From: Comamonas sp. lk
GTDB taxonomy: Bacteria > Pseudomonadota > Gammaproteobacteria > Burkholderiales > Burkholderiaceae_C
Length of the DNA: 58,389 nt
Direction of reading: 5' to 3'
Assembly: GCA_945869165.1 (NCBI GenBank)
Contig: CAMBNY010000009.1
Span: forward strand, 1 to 58,389
Each line of letters begins with the position of its first letter. Position 1 is the first letter of the stretch. Under the pieces are notes generated by a model, which made no database searches, was not told where the DNA came from, and saw only the letters and a list, made by a program, of their open reading frames with translations. The position numbers and the translations under genes were made by a program. This document shows, one piece after another, positions 16,785 to 26,248 of the stretch.

Positions 16785-16791
16785 GGGAACC

Positions 16792-16820
16792 AATTTATCC
16801 CCACTTTGGATAAATGTCAA
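16792..16820 (-). promoter_or_regulatory. Predicted sigma70-type promoter of the bchF superoperon
   Basis: On the minus strand a perfect -35 TTGACA (16820-16815) is followed, after 17 nt, by TAAATT (16797-16792), a 4/6 match to the -10 hexamer that keeps T1, A2 and T6. Only 7 nt separate it from the bchF ATG. A near-match PpsR site overlaps the -35. This is a motif reading without experimental support. Confidence 0.55.
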
Positions 16821-16848
16821 CTTTTTGTTACGTAAATATAATTTGACA
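16815..16848. promoter_or_regulatory. Pair of near-match PpsR/CrtJ half-palindromes at the bchF promoter
   Basis: PpsR/CrtJ binds TGT-N12-ACA. At 16815-16832 the sequence is TGT-N12-ACG, and at 16831-16848 it is CGT-N12-ACA, so the two overlap by 2 bp and each has one mismatch. The outer ends TGTCAA and TTGACA form an inverted repeat. The first overlaps the -35 of the bchF promoter, a natural place for repression. Confidence 0.45.
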
Positions 16849-16911
16849 CTTACAATAACCCGAGTGTTTTTATCGGGATTGAAAATTACTTTGACCTGAA
16901 TCGATTTGGAG

Positions 16912-16929
16912 TGTAAAACGGGGTTGACA
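16912..16929. promoter_or_regulatory. PpsR/CrtJ operator, exact consensus
   Basis: TGT at 16912 and ACA at 16927 are separated by exactly 12 nt, a perfect match to the PpsR/CrtJ consensus, in the bchF-aerR intergenic region. Its centre is 97 bp from that of the proximal near-match site, so cooperative looping is possible. It could also serve aerR. Confidence 0.6.
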
Positions 16930-16960
16930 CTTGGAAAAGTCAATTGGTTTGTTCATCGGC

Positions 16961-16975
16961 CGGCGCTTGGCGCCG
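16961..16975. repeat. Perfect hairpin between bchF and aerR
   Basis: CGGCGC and GCGCCG form a 6-bp perfect inverted repeat around a TTG loop. No T-run follows in either direction, so it does not look like an intrinsic terminator. It would fall in the aerR leader. Confidence 0.4.
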
Positions 16976-17063
16976 TGAAAGAAATCAAAGGTGTTTTTCC
17001 CTGCCCTACAAGGGAGATCCGAATAATGAGACGAGACAATTCCTTTGACGAAGGAGATATGTG

Positions 17064-17990
17064 ATGGGTTCATCCAAACGGAGCACCTTGGTAAGCGACG
17101 CAGGTTTTAGCGATGGCAGGCAGTCCGAAGGCTGGCAAGGCGCGCAGGGCGCTGCCAATGGCAGTTATGCGGGCCGTAGCGAGGCTTCTCCAGAATTTAA
17201 CGGCTTGGACCACACGGTGGCGTTGCTGGCGCAGGCGATTCAGCATGAAATCATCCCCCGCCTGATGCTTGCACACCGCACACCCATTGAGTGCGACTTG
17301 CCCCCTGAGGTGGCTAAGGTGGCGGTAAGCGCTGAGGAAGTGGCCGCTTTCGGGCAGTTAATCCTGACACGCAGCGAGGATCAGGCCTTGGCCTGTATCA
17401 CCCGCATGCGTGCCGCCGGTGCGCCCATTGAGGCGATTTACCTCGATTTGCTGGCGCCGGTTGCGCGCTACCTGGGCGAGCTCTGGGAAGAAGATTTATG
17501 TGATTTCACGGACGTCACGCTGGGCTTAGGTCACCTGCAAAAAATGCTTCGCGACTTAAATAAGGAAGCAGAACAGTCTAGAAATCTCAAATCCAACGGT
17601 TTGAGTATTTTGCTGGTGCCAACCCCTGGAGAGCAACATACTTTTGGGCTGGCTATGGTTGCCGAACTATTTCGCAAACAGGGCTGGGACGTACTCGGCG
17701 GGCCCTACGATCTGGGCGATTCACCCCAGGCGCTCACAGGGCAACGCGCCTTCGATGTGGTCGGATTTTCACTAGCGACTTTGGCCAATTTGGACAATCT
17801 GCGAAAGACTATTGCAGAGGTTCGCAAGGCTTCAAAAAATAAAGGGGTGTGCATAATGGTAGGAGGGCCACTGTTCACCGCCCATCCCGAATATGTCACG
17901 ACCGTAGGTGCCGACTTGGTGGCCGGCGATGCCCAAGAAGCACCCTCAATGGTCCGTTTACACCTTGCCAGCAGCGGCACCCTGCAATAA
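17064..17990 (+). CDS. aerR: Cobalamin-binding antirepressor AerR/PpaA
   Basis: AerR/PpaA proteins bind cobalamin and counteract or modify PpsR/CrtJ repression of photosynthesis genes. The 308-residue protein has a variable N-terminus (to about 45), a helical cobalamin-binding cap (about 50-165, with YLGELWEEDLCDFTDVTLG) and a Rossmann-like B12 domain (about 178-300). The segment TPGEQHTFGLAMVAELFRKQ contains His192, in the place expected for the cobalt-coordinating histidine. An AAGGAG site lies 7 nt before the ATG at 17064; a GTG at 17061 is an alternative. ppsR follows by 31 bp. Confidence 0.92.
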   Translation: MGSSKRSTLVSDAGFSDGRQSEGWQGAQGAANGSYAGRSEASPEFNGLDHTVALLAQAIQHEIIPRLMLAHRTPIECDLPPEVAKVAVSAEEVAAFGQLILTRSEDQALACITRMRAAGAPIEAIYLDLLAPVARYLGELWEEDLCDFTDVTLGLGHLQKMLRDLNKEAEQSRNLKSNGLSILLVPTPGEQHTFGLAMVAELFRKQGWDVLGGPYDLGDSPQALTGQRAFDVVGFSLATLANLDNLRKTIAEVRKASKNKGVCIMVGGPLFTAHPEYVTTVGADLVAGDAQEAPSMVRLHLASSGTLQ

Positions 17991-18021
17991 GACGGCATCC
18001 CAACAAATACCTGGAATCTCT

Positions 18022-19488
18022 ATGACCCAACCCCTCGAAACTGCACCGACTCAGCAAGCGGGGCGTTTTGATCAAGCCCAGCGTTATTTTGATCGTCTGG
18101 ACGCCGACACGGTCTCCCGACTTATCACTGCGGCAGCCGATGTAGTGTTGGTTATAGATGCCGATGGCGTGATTCAAGATGCGGCCTTTGGCAATGATGA
18201 ATTGCTCAGCCACGGCTATTCGCATTGGATGGGCAAGCCCTGGAGCCAAACCGTCAGCGAGGAGAGCAAAACCAAGGTCGCCTCCATGCTGCGCGACCTG
18301 GGCACGGATAAAGGTGCCAGATGGCGCCATTTGAACCAACAGGCCCACGACGGGACCGACATACCGCTTTCTTATTCGCTGATCCAGGTGCCGCCCGCGC
18401 CCGGAAATAACCCTGCGCATGCCATCGCGTTCGGACGCGACCTGCGGCCCCAGGCGGCATTGCAGCAAAAATTGGTGGCGGCGCAACGCTCCATGGAACG
18501 CGATTACTGGCAACTCAAACATGTGGAGACGCGGTACCGCTTGTTGTTCCAGGTATCCTCTGAGGCCCTGCTGATTTTGGACGCCAACACCGAAAAGCTA
18601 GAAGACAGTAACCCCGCCGCGCAAACGCTTTTTGGCGAGGCGCTGGGCAAATCGGGTTGGAGCCTGACAAACAGTCTGGATAAGCGCAGCAGCACCGCGT
18701 TGAGCCAGGTTTTGTCGGGCTTGCGCGCCAGCGGGCAGTCGGAACCTTTGGATATTCGCCTGGTACCCAGCAATACCGAACTAAGTGTGTCAGTTTCGCT
18801 TTTCAGGCAAGAGCAGTCGGCGCATTTCCTGTTACGCATTAGCCCTAAAAATCGTTCGGCGGACTCCACGGGTAACGCAAATGCGAAACAAGTGCTCACC
18901 GATGTCATGGAGAGTGCGCCCGATGCCTTCGTGGTCACCGATCTGAGCGGCAATGTGCTGACGGCGAACCGGGCCTTTTTGCAATTAGCCCAAGTAAGTA
19001 ATGAAGCGCTGGTGCGCGGCGAGTCCCTGGAGCGTTGGCTGGGCCGCGCCGGTGTGGATTTGAGTGTCCTAATTTCCAATTTGCGCCAGCGCGATGTGGT
19101 GCGCCTATTTGCCACCCGCATGCGTGGCGACTACGGTTCCACCACGGATGTGGAAATTTCGGCGGTAGCTGTTACCACCGGCGAGCAGCGCTGCCTGGGC
19201 TTTACCATCCGCGACGTCGGTCTGCGTTTGAACAATGAGACCAAACCCGGCCGCGAACTGCCGCGCTCCACTGGCCAGATGACCGAACTGGTAGGTCGCG
19301 TCCCACTAAAGGACATCGTGCGCGAGACCACCGACCTGATCGAGCAGCTGTGCATCGAAGCGGCTCTGGAACTGACGGGCGACAACCGCGCGTCAGCGGC
19401 TGAAATGCTGGGCCTCTCGCGCCAAAGTCTGTACGTGAAGTTGCGCCGCTTTGGCATGGGCGACCCTGGGGCAGAGAGCGAAAGCTAA
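18022..19488 (+). CDS. ppsR: Photosynthesis gene repressor PpsR/CrtJ
   Basis: Transcription factor of 488 residues that represses bch, crt and puc genes under oxic or high-light conditions. Three PAS-like regions are recognisable (about 30-140, 170-280, 295-405), followed by a linker and a C-terminal Fis-type helix-turn-helix (ASAAEMLGLSRQSLYVKLRR). There are only two cysteines, Cys391 and Cys444; the latter (IEQLCIE), just before the recognition region, probably corresponds to the redox-active Cys420/424 of CrtJ/PpsR. The start MTQPLETAPT at 18022 was chosen because the upstream extension lies in the aerR coding region. Confidence 0.93.
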   Translation: MTQPLETAPTQQAGRFDQAQRYFDRLDADTVSRLITAAADVVLVIDADGVIQDAAFGNDELLSHGYSHWMGKPWSQTVSEESKTKVASMLRDLGTDKGARWRHLNQQAHDGTDIPLSYSLIQVPPAPGNNPAHAIAFGRDLRPQAALQQKLVAAQRSMERDYWQLKHVETRYRLLFQVSSEALLILDANTEKLEDSNPAAQTLFGEALGKSGWSLTNSLDKRSSTALSQVLSGLRASGQSEPLDIRLVPSNTELSVSVSLFRQEQSAHFLLRISPKNRSADSTGNANAKQVLTDVMESAPDAFVVTDLSGNVLTANRAFLQLAQVSNEALVRGESLERWLGRAGVDLSVLISNLRQRDVVRLFATRMRGDYGSTTDVEISAVAVTTGEQRCLGFTIRDVGLRLNNETKPGRELPRSTGQMTELVGRVPLKDIVRETTDLIEQLCIEAALELTGDNRASAAEMLGLSRQSLYVKLRRFGMGDPGAESES

Positions 19489-19492
19489 AACG

Positions 19493-19519
19493 GTTGCGGT
19501 GCCTGCGCAACGCAGGCAC
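19493..19519 (+). other. Two mutually exclusive hairpins between ppsR and bchG
   Basis: GTGCCTGCG (19499-19507) and CGCAGGCAC (19511-19519) form a perfect 9-bp stem with a 3-nt loop. An alternative 6-bp stem pairs GTTGCG (19493-19498) with CGCAAC (19506-19511). No T-run follows, so a Rho-independent terminator is doubtful; it may instead protect the 3' end of ppsR mRNA. Confidence 0.45.
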
Positions 19520-19539
19520 TAGGGGGAAACCATAGGAAG

Positions 19540-19581
19540 TGTAAATTTATCTTGACACTCGAATGTGTCAAGGGTAAAACC
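19540..19581 (+). promoter_or_regulatory. bchG promoter with PpsR/CrtJ operators
   Basis: An exact TGT-N12-ACA site lies at 19540-19557, and a near match TGT-N12-ACC at 19564-19581, 6 bp further on. The final ACA belongs to a perfect -35 TTGACA (19552-19557), with TAAAAC (19575-19580, 4/6) after a 17-nt spacer. TTGACAC and GTGTCAA also form a 7-bp inverted repeat around 6 nt. A PpsR dimer here would cover the -35. Confidence 0.6.
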
Positions 19582-19588
19582 TTCGGGC

Positions 19589-20476
19589 ATGGCACTGCCC
19601 CAAATTTCTGCAATTACCGAGCTATTTAAGCCCATCACTTGGTTTCCGCCCATGTGGGCTTTTGCGTGCGGCGTGGTGGCCTCGGGCGTGCCCATGGACG
19701 GTAAATGGCTGCTAGCCATCATTGGCGTGGCGCTGGCCGGGCCCTTTGTCTGCGCCACTAGCCAGGCGGTGAACGACTGGTTTGACCGCCATGTGGACGC
19801 CATCAACGAGCCACAGCGCCCTATCCCTTCTGGACGCATGCCGGGACGCTGGGGTTTGTACATCGCCATTATTTGGACGGTGGTTTCCTTGGCGGTAGCT
19901 AGCCTATTGGGGCCTTGGGGTTTTGGCGCAGCGGTCACAGGTCTGCTACTGGCCTGGGCCTATAGCGCACCGCCCTTGCGGCTGAAGGAAAACGGCTGGT
20001 GGGGCAATGCCGCCTGCGGCATCAGCTACGAAGGTATTGCCTGGACCACCGGCGCCGCCGTCATGGCCGGAGGCCAGATGCCCGATGGGCGATCCCTCTG
20101 GCTGGCTCTGCTCTACAGCATGGGCACCCACGGCATCATGACGCTCAATGATTTCAAAGCCGTTGCCGGTGACCGCGCCATGGGCGTGCACTCGCTGCCG
20201 GTGCAATTAGGCGAGCAGCGCGCGGCCAACGTAGCTTGCTGGTTCATGGCATTGCCGCAATTGCTCGTCATCATTCTTTTGTTCGCATGGGGCCAGCCTG
20301 GGCGCGGGCTGGCCGTGGCGGTACTGCTGGGAATTCAAGTCTTGATGATGGATTATTTTTTGACACGCGTGAGTCAAAGAGCGCTGTGGTACAGCGGCTT
20401 TGGTGTCCCGTTTTTTGTGGCGGGAATGATGGTGAGCGCATTTGCTTTGCGCGCCTTGATTCAGGCCGCCACATGA
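19589..20476 (+). CDS. bchG: Bacteriochlorophyll a synthase (geranylgeranyl transferase)
   Basis: UbiA-family membrane prenyltransferase that esterifies bacteriochlorophyllide a with geranylgeranyl or phytyl diphosphate. The 295-residue protein starts MALPQISAITELFKPITWF, matching the family, and has the diphosphate/Mg motif NDWFDRHVDAINEPQRPIP near residues 62-80, plus about eight hydrophobic helices. A GTG at 19565 would also be in frame but lies inside the promoter/operator region, so the ATG at 19589 is preferred. No strong Shine-Dalgarno is evident. Confidence 0.95.
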   Translation: MALPQISAITELFKPITWFPPMWAFACGVVASGVPMDGKWLLAIIGVALAGPFVCATSQAVNDWFDRHVDAINEPQRPIPSGRMPGRWGLYIAIIWTVVSLAVASLLGPWGFGAAVTGLLLAWAYSAPPLRLKENGWWGNAACGISYEGIAWTTGAAVMAGGQMPDGRSLWLALLYSMGTHGIMTLNDFKAVAGDRAMGVHSLPVQLGEQRAANVACWFMALPQLLVIILLFAWGQPGRGLAVAVLLGIQVLMMDYFLTRVSQRALWYSGFGVPFFVAGMMVSAFALRALIQAAT

Positions 20477-20581
20477 AGGGGCAGTACGCGCTAATTTGGA
20501 CGCAGGGGGCGGCAGTACACGTGCACGCGTTGAACGCGCGGCACAGGTTTTTAGGCTTTGCACAAGCAAGGAGTTAATTCT

Positions 20582-21790
20582 ATGGAAACGACAGAAACTT
20601 TTGATGTAGTAGTGGTGGGCGGTGGGCCGGCAGGCGCCACGGCAGCGCACACGCTGGCGCAACGTGGGCATTCAGTGCTCTTGCTGGACCGTGCCGGCCG
20701 CATCAAGCCGTGCGGTGGGGCGATACCGCCGCGCCTAATCAAGGACTACGCCATCCCCGACAATTTACTGGTCGCCAAGGCGCGGTCAGCACGCATGATT
20801 GCGCCTAGTGATCACAAAGTGGACATCCCGATAGACAACGGTTTTGTTGGCATGGTGGACCGCGCAGAATTTGACGAATGGTTGCGCGAGCGCGCGGCCA
20901 GTGCGGGCGCAGTGCGGCGCATAGGCACTTTTGACAAACTCAGCCGCGATGCCGATGGTGTGAGCGTGGTGCACTACCAGGCGCGCGTGCGCTCGCAGCG
21001 CGGCGAAGGTACTCCAGCGCGCGTGCGGGCTCGCAGCATCATCGGAGCCGATGGCGCAAAGTCACAGGTCGCGCGCCAGGCAGGCGTAGACGGCGCAAAA
21101 GACACGCAATATGTGTTCGCATACCACGAGATCGTCAAAGCCCCGGCGATCAAGCCCGCAGGCTACGACGGCACGCGCTGCGATGTGTATTACCAGGGTC
21201 AACTTTCGCCTGATTTTTACGGCTGGGTATTCCCGCACGGCGACACCTTGAGCATTGGCACCGGCAGTGCAGACAAGGGGTTTTCTTTGCGCCATGCGGT
21301 AGGTTTGTTGCGCCATAGTTCAGGCTTGGGCCAGGCCGAAGTGTTGCGCCGCGAAGGTGCGCCGCTGCCGATGAAGCCATTGAAACGCTGGGACAACGGC
21401 CGTGATGTGGTGCTGGCCGGTGATGCGGCAGGCGTCGTAGCGCCCGCTTCCGGCGAAGGCATTTATTACGCGATGTACGGCGGCGAACTAGCCGCCCATG
21501 CCGTGGAAAAATTGCTGCACACCGGTGAGGTGAAGAGCCTTCTATACGCGCGCAAAGAATTTATGCGCGCGCACCGCACGGTGTTTACCGTGCTGGGCAT
21601 CATGCAATGGTTTTGGTACAGCAGCGAAAAGCGGCGCGAGCGCTTCGTCAAAATTTGCGAAGACCGCGATGTGCAGCAACTCACGTTTGAGTCGTACATG
21701 AACAAGCAGTTGGTGCGCAAAAAACCGATGGCCCATGTACGTATCTTTTTCAAGGACATGGCGCATTTGCTCGGATTGGCCAAAGTGTGA
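20582..21790 (+). CDS. bchP: Geranylgeranyl reductase
   Basis: Flavoprotein that reduces the geranylgeranyl tail of bacteriochlorophyll (or its diphosphate) to phytyl. The 402-residue protein has an N-terminal FAD-binding fold, VVVVGGGPAGATAAHTLAQ (about 9-27), then KPCGGAIPPRL, and a second FAD contact VLAGDAAGVVAPASGEGI near residue 280. The ATG follows AAGGAG by about 8 nt. It lies 105 bp after bchG; I see no gene in that gap, whereas several other purple bacteria have a BCD-family transporter gene there. It overlaps the next gene by 4 bp. Confidence 0.95.
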   Translation: METTETFDVVVVGGGPAGATAAHTLAQRGHSVLLLDRAGRIKPCGGAIPPRLIKDYAIPDNLLVAKARSARMIAPSDHKVDIPIDNGFVGMVDRAEFDEWLRERAASAGAVRRIGTFDKLSRDADGVSVVHYQARVRSQRGEGTPARVRARSIIGADGAKSQVARQAGVDGAKDTQYVFAYHEIVKAPAIKPAGYDGTRCDVYYQGQLSPDFYGWVFPHGDTLSIGTGSADKGFSLRHAVGLLRHSSGLGQAEVLRREGAPLPMKPLKRWDNGRDVVLAGDAAGVVAPASGEGIYYAMYGGELAAHAVEKLLHTGEVKSLLYARKEFMRAHRTVFTVLGIMQWFWYSSEKRRERFVKICEDRDVQQLTFESYMNKQLVRKKPMAHVRIFFKDMAHLLGLAKV

Positions 21791-22065
21791 ACCTGGAGCA
21801 GCTGTACCAGGGCCCGCTGGTGGTGGATATCGCCATCGGCTTCATTACCCTGGAAACCCTGCTGCTCTGGGCTTTTCACACATGGACCGGGCGCGGATTG
21901 GCTTTAGCCGACTGCGTGCTAACGATTCTTTCTGGGGTCTTTCTGATGCTGGCGCTGCGCTGCGCCCTAACGCCTGGCGGCTGGCCGGGCATGGCCCTTT
22001 TTTTGATTGCCGCAGGCATTGCCCACGGCGCGGATTTACGTATCCGCTGGCGCAATAAGGCCTGA
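21787..22065 (+). CDS. Small membrane protein downstream of bchP, function unknown
   Basis: A 92-residue protein read from a GTG that overlaps the bchP stop (GTGA), so translation is probably coupled. It has three likely transmembrane helices: about residues 12-31, 39-60 and 64-84. It ends in the basic RIRWRNKA. I do not recognise a family. The tight coupling suggests a role in pigment esterification or membrane assembly, but that is inference. Its last 30 bp overlap the 3' end of cbbR on the opposite strand. Confidence 0.7.
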   Translation: MNLEQLYQGPLVVDIAIGFITLETLLLWAFHTWTGRGLALADCVLTILSGVFLMLALRCALTPGGWPGMALFLIAAGIAHGADLRIRWRNKA

Positions 22066-23004
22066 ATTAATCGGCCCCAGGTTAATGTGGCGCGCAAACT
22101 GTTGCGCCAAATAGTCTTCGCCGTGCTCCAGTACGAAATAGCGGAAAGCCTCGGCCGCAGGCGAAAGCAATTTGGAAAGCATATGCACCACATTCCAAGC
22201 GCGAACCACCGGGGCGCCTTCGACGTCCAGCACCGCAATCAGCCGATTGTCCAACTCCAGGCCCAGGGTATGCAGCGATAAAAAACTCAAGCCCATACCG
22301 GCCATCACGGCCTGCTTGATGGTCTCGTTGCTGGCCATTTCCATGCTCACCCGTGGTTCGACGCGGGCCTTTTCTAAAAAGCGCTCCATGGCGGCACGAG
22401 TGCCCGAGCCGGGTTCACGCAGGATAAAAGGCTGGGCTTGCAAGTCGCTCGGGGAAATGGTTTCACCACGCGCCAAGGGGTGATCCATCGCCGCCACAAA
22501 CACATGCGGGTGCGCGGCAAAGGGCTCGGCACGCGTTGCCATTTCGGTAGGCGGGCGACCCATAATGGCGATATCCACCTCGTTGGCATAAAGCATTTTC
22601 ACCAACTGCTCCCGATTACCCACTACCAGCTTGATGTCCACGCCATGATGCTCTTGGCGAAAACGCGCCAGCAAATGCGGCAAGAAATACTTGGCGGTAC
22701 TGACCATGCCGATGGTGAGCAAGCCCACTTCCAACTTTTGCAGCCGCGCCGCCGCGTCTTCGGCATCTTTCAGGGTGGCCAGCATTTTGCGGGCATAGAC
22801 CAGCATGTATTCGCCCACGGTGGTCAGCGTCACGGTACGGCCACTGCGGTTAAACAAGGGCATACCAATGTGTTTTTCCAGCTCGCGCACCTGCATGGTC
22901 ACGGCCGGGGGCGTGAGGTTCAGGGTTTGTGCGGCGCGTGCAAAGCTCAGGTGACGGGCCACCTCACTGAACACGCGCAATTGGCGGAAGGTTGCGTTTT
23001 TCAT
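22036..23004 (-). CDS. cbbR: LysR-type regulator of Calvin-cycle genes, CbbR
   Basis: LysR-family activator of 322 residues with an N-terminal winged helix-turn-helix (LSFARAAQTLNLTPPAVTMQ, about 19-38) and a substrate-binding-like effector domain (from about 90: LTIGMVSTAKYFLPHLLARF). The effector region and position next to RuBisCO genes point to CbbR, which senses phosphorylated Calvin intermediates in relatives. It is divergent from the aminotransferase gene at 23108. The likely operator begins only 7 bp before its ATG, so autoregulation is plausible. Confidence 0.92.
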   Translation of the reverse strand: MKNATFRQLRVFSEVARHLSFARAAQTLNLTPPAVTMQVRELEKHIGMPLFNRSGRTVTLTTVGEYMLVYARKMLATLKDAEDAAARLQKLEVGLLTIGMVSTAKYFLPHLLARFRQEHHGVDIKLVVGNREQLVKMLYANEVDIAIMGRPPTEMATRAEPFAAHPHVFVAAMDHPLARGETISPSDLQAQPFILREPGSGTRAAMERFLEKARVEPRVSMEMASNETIKQAVMAGMGLSFLSLHTLGLELDNRLIAVLDVEGAPVVRAWNVVHMLSKLLSPAAEAFRYFVLEHGEDYLAQQFARHINLGPINSGLIAPADT

Positions 23005-23010
23005 TCAGTA

Positions 23011-23049
23011 ATAGCTTAACTGAAAACAAAAAATATATGAATTTACTTT
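23011..23049. promoter_or_regulatory. Putative CbbR operator, copy 1 (cbbR / aminotransferase)
   Basis: Bipartite element ATAGCTTAACT (23011-23021), 17 nt, then GAATTTACTTT (23039-23049). A second copy with the same spacing precedes cbbL at 24660-24698; the two copies match at 10 of 11 and 11 of 11 bases in the half-elements, while most of the spacer differs. The position between divergent cbbR and its neighbour is where LysR regulators usually bind. Confidence 0.6.
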
Positions 23050-23107
23050 CTAATCACGGGCTCTTACAGTCCTCTTCCTTAACCCCTCCCACTGAAAGGA
23101 TACTGCA

Positions 23108-24361
23108 ATGGCTGGTCGTAATTTTCTGTTTGTACCCGGTCCCACCAATGTGCCCGACCGTATTCAGCGCGCCATGATGGTGTCTATGGAGGACCACCGT
23201 TCGCCACGCTTTCCGCAGTTAACCCAGACCATCATGGCCGGCCTGCGCGAAGTTTTCCGCACCCAGTCAGGCACACCTTTCATATTTCCATCCTCGGGAA
23301 CCGGCTGCTGGGAAGCGGCACTGACCAACACCCTGTCGCCCGGCGACAAAGTACTGGCGGCGCGCTTTGGCCAATTCAGCCACCTGTGGATTGATATGTG
23401 TGAGCGCCTGGGCCTGGACGTGCAGATTGTGGACTGCGAGTGGGGCACCGGCGTGCCTTTACAGCAATTCGAAGACATTCTCAAGGCCGATACGCGTCAT
23501 CAGATTAAGGCCGTCTTAGCTTGCCAAAACGAAACCGCCACCGGCGTGAGTTCAGACATTGCAGGTGTACGCGAAGCCTTGGACGAGGCTGCACACCCAG
23601 CCCTGCTGTTCGTCGACTGCGTGTCCTCATTGGGTTGTATCGATTTCCGCTTTGATGACTGGGGCATCGACATGGCGGTTTCCGGTTCACAAAAAGGCTT
23701 TATGTTGCCTGCCGGCCTGGGCATTCTGTGCGCCAGCCCGAAAGCGTTGGCGATGTACCCATCGTCCAAGCTAAAACGCGCTTACTTTGATCTGCCCGAC
23801 ATGATCCAAAGCAATGCGACCGGGTACTTCCCCTATACCCCGGCATTGACGCTGATGTACGGGCTGATTGAATCGCTCAAGATGATCAGCGAAGAAGGCC
23901 TGGACAATGTGATCGCCCGCCACCATTACCTGGCCGAAGGCGTGCGCGCCGCGGTGACCCAGGGCTGGCAACTCAAGCTCTGCGCTAAAGAGCAGCGCTG
24001 GCACTCAGACACCGTGTCGGCGGTGATGCTGCCCGAAGGTATTGCGGGTACTGAAGTCATAGCCCGCGCCTACCATCGCTACAACCTGTCGCTGGGCGGC
24101 GGTCTGTCCAAGGTGGCCGGTAAGTTGTTCCGTATCGGCCATTTGGGCGATATGAACGAAATCCATTTGATGGCCGCTATTAATGGTGCAGAAATGGCCA
24201 TGCTCGATTGCGGCGTCAAAGTGCAGCCTGGCAGCGGCGCGGCGGCGGCCGGCCACTACTGGCGCACCCATGAGGCACCTTCGGGCCTGTGCGCCATGCC
24301 CAAGCCTCAGGAAGCGCAGAGCAATACGCCGCGCTCCAGTCCAGCACTGACAACCCGCTAA
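23108..24361 (+). CDS. sgaA: Serine-glyoxylate aminotransferase
   Basis: PLP-dependent class V aminotransferase of 417 residues that converts glyoxylate plus serine to glycine plus hydroxypyruvate. It begins NFLFVPGPTNVPDRIQRAM, has the PLP lysine Lys196 in SGSQKGFMLPAG, and the substrate-binding stretch GLSKVAGKLFRIGHLGDM near the C-terminus. An AAGGA site precedes the ATG. In methylotrophs the enzyme serves the serine cycle; here, between cbbR and cbbL and with cbbZ downstream, a photorespiratory salvage role is more likely. The last ~30 residues are low-complexity. Confidence 0.88.
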   Translation: MAGRNFLFVPGPTNVPDRIQRAMMVSMEDHRSPRFPQLTQTIMAGLREVFRTQSGTPFIFPSSGTGCWEAALTNTLSPGDKVLAARFGQFSHLWIDMCERLGLDVQIVDCEWGTGVPLQQFEDILKADTRHQIKAVLACQNETATGVSSDIAGVREALDEAAHPALLFVDCVSSLGCIDFRFDDWGIDMAVSGSQKGFMLPAGLGILCASPKALAMYPSSKLKRAYFDLPDMIQSNATGYFPYTPALTLMYGLIESLKMISEEGLDNVIARHHYLAEGVRAAVTQGWQLKLCAKEQRWHSDTVSAVMLPEGIAGTEVIARAYHRYNLSLGGGLSKVAGKLFRIGHLGDMNEIHLMAAINGAEMAMLDCGVKVQPGSGAAAAGHYWRTHEAPSGLCAMPKPQEAQSNTPRSSPALTTR

Positions 24362-24373
24362 AGCGATGCATTT

Positions 24374-24401
24374 AACCCGGTGGCGTGTGCGCCGCCGGGT
24401 T
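24374..24401 (+). terminator. Strong hairpin after the aminotransferase gene
   Basis: Twelve-base arms AACCCGGTGGCG and CGCCGCCGGGTT pair around a TGTG loop with one G-T wobble, starting 12 bp after the stop codon. No T-run follows, so termination may be Rho-assisted or bidirectional. It probably separates the aminotransferase transcript from cbbL. Confidence 0.55.
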
Positions 24402-26220
<1,819 letters not shown>

Positions 26221-26248
26221 ACCCACACGCTGCAAGGAGAAACACACC

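Noticed and set aside
16992-17010. Possible third PpsR site upstream of aerR
   Set aside because: TGT and ACA are separated by 13, not 12, nucleotides.
19565-19588. GTG start for bchG at 19565
   Set aside because: It would place the start inside the -35/-10 region and PpsR sites, and the extra eight residues do not match the family start.
23108-24361. Aminotransferase gene as evidence of a methylotrophic serine cycle
   Set aside because: No other serine-cycle gene is in the window, and the immediate context is RuBisCO regulation.
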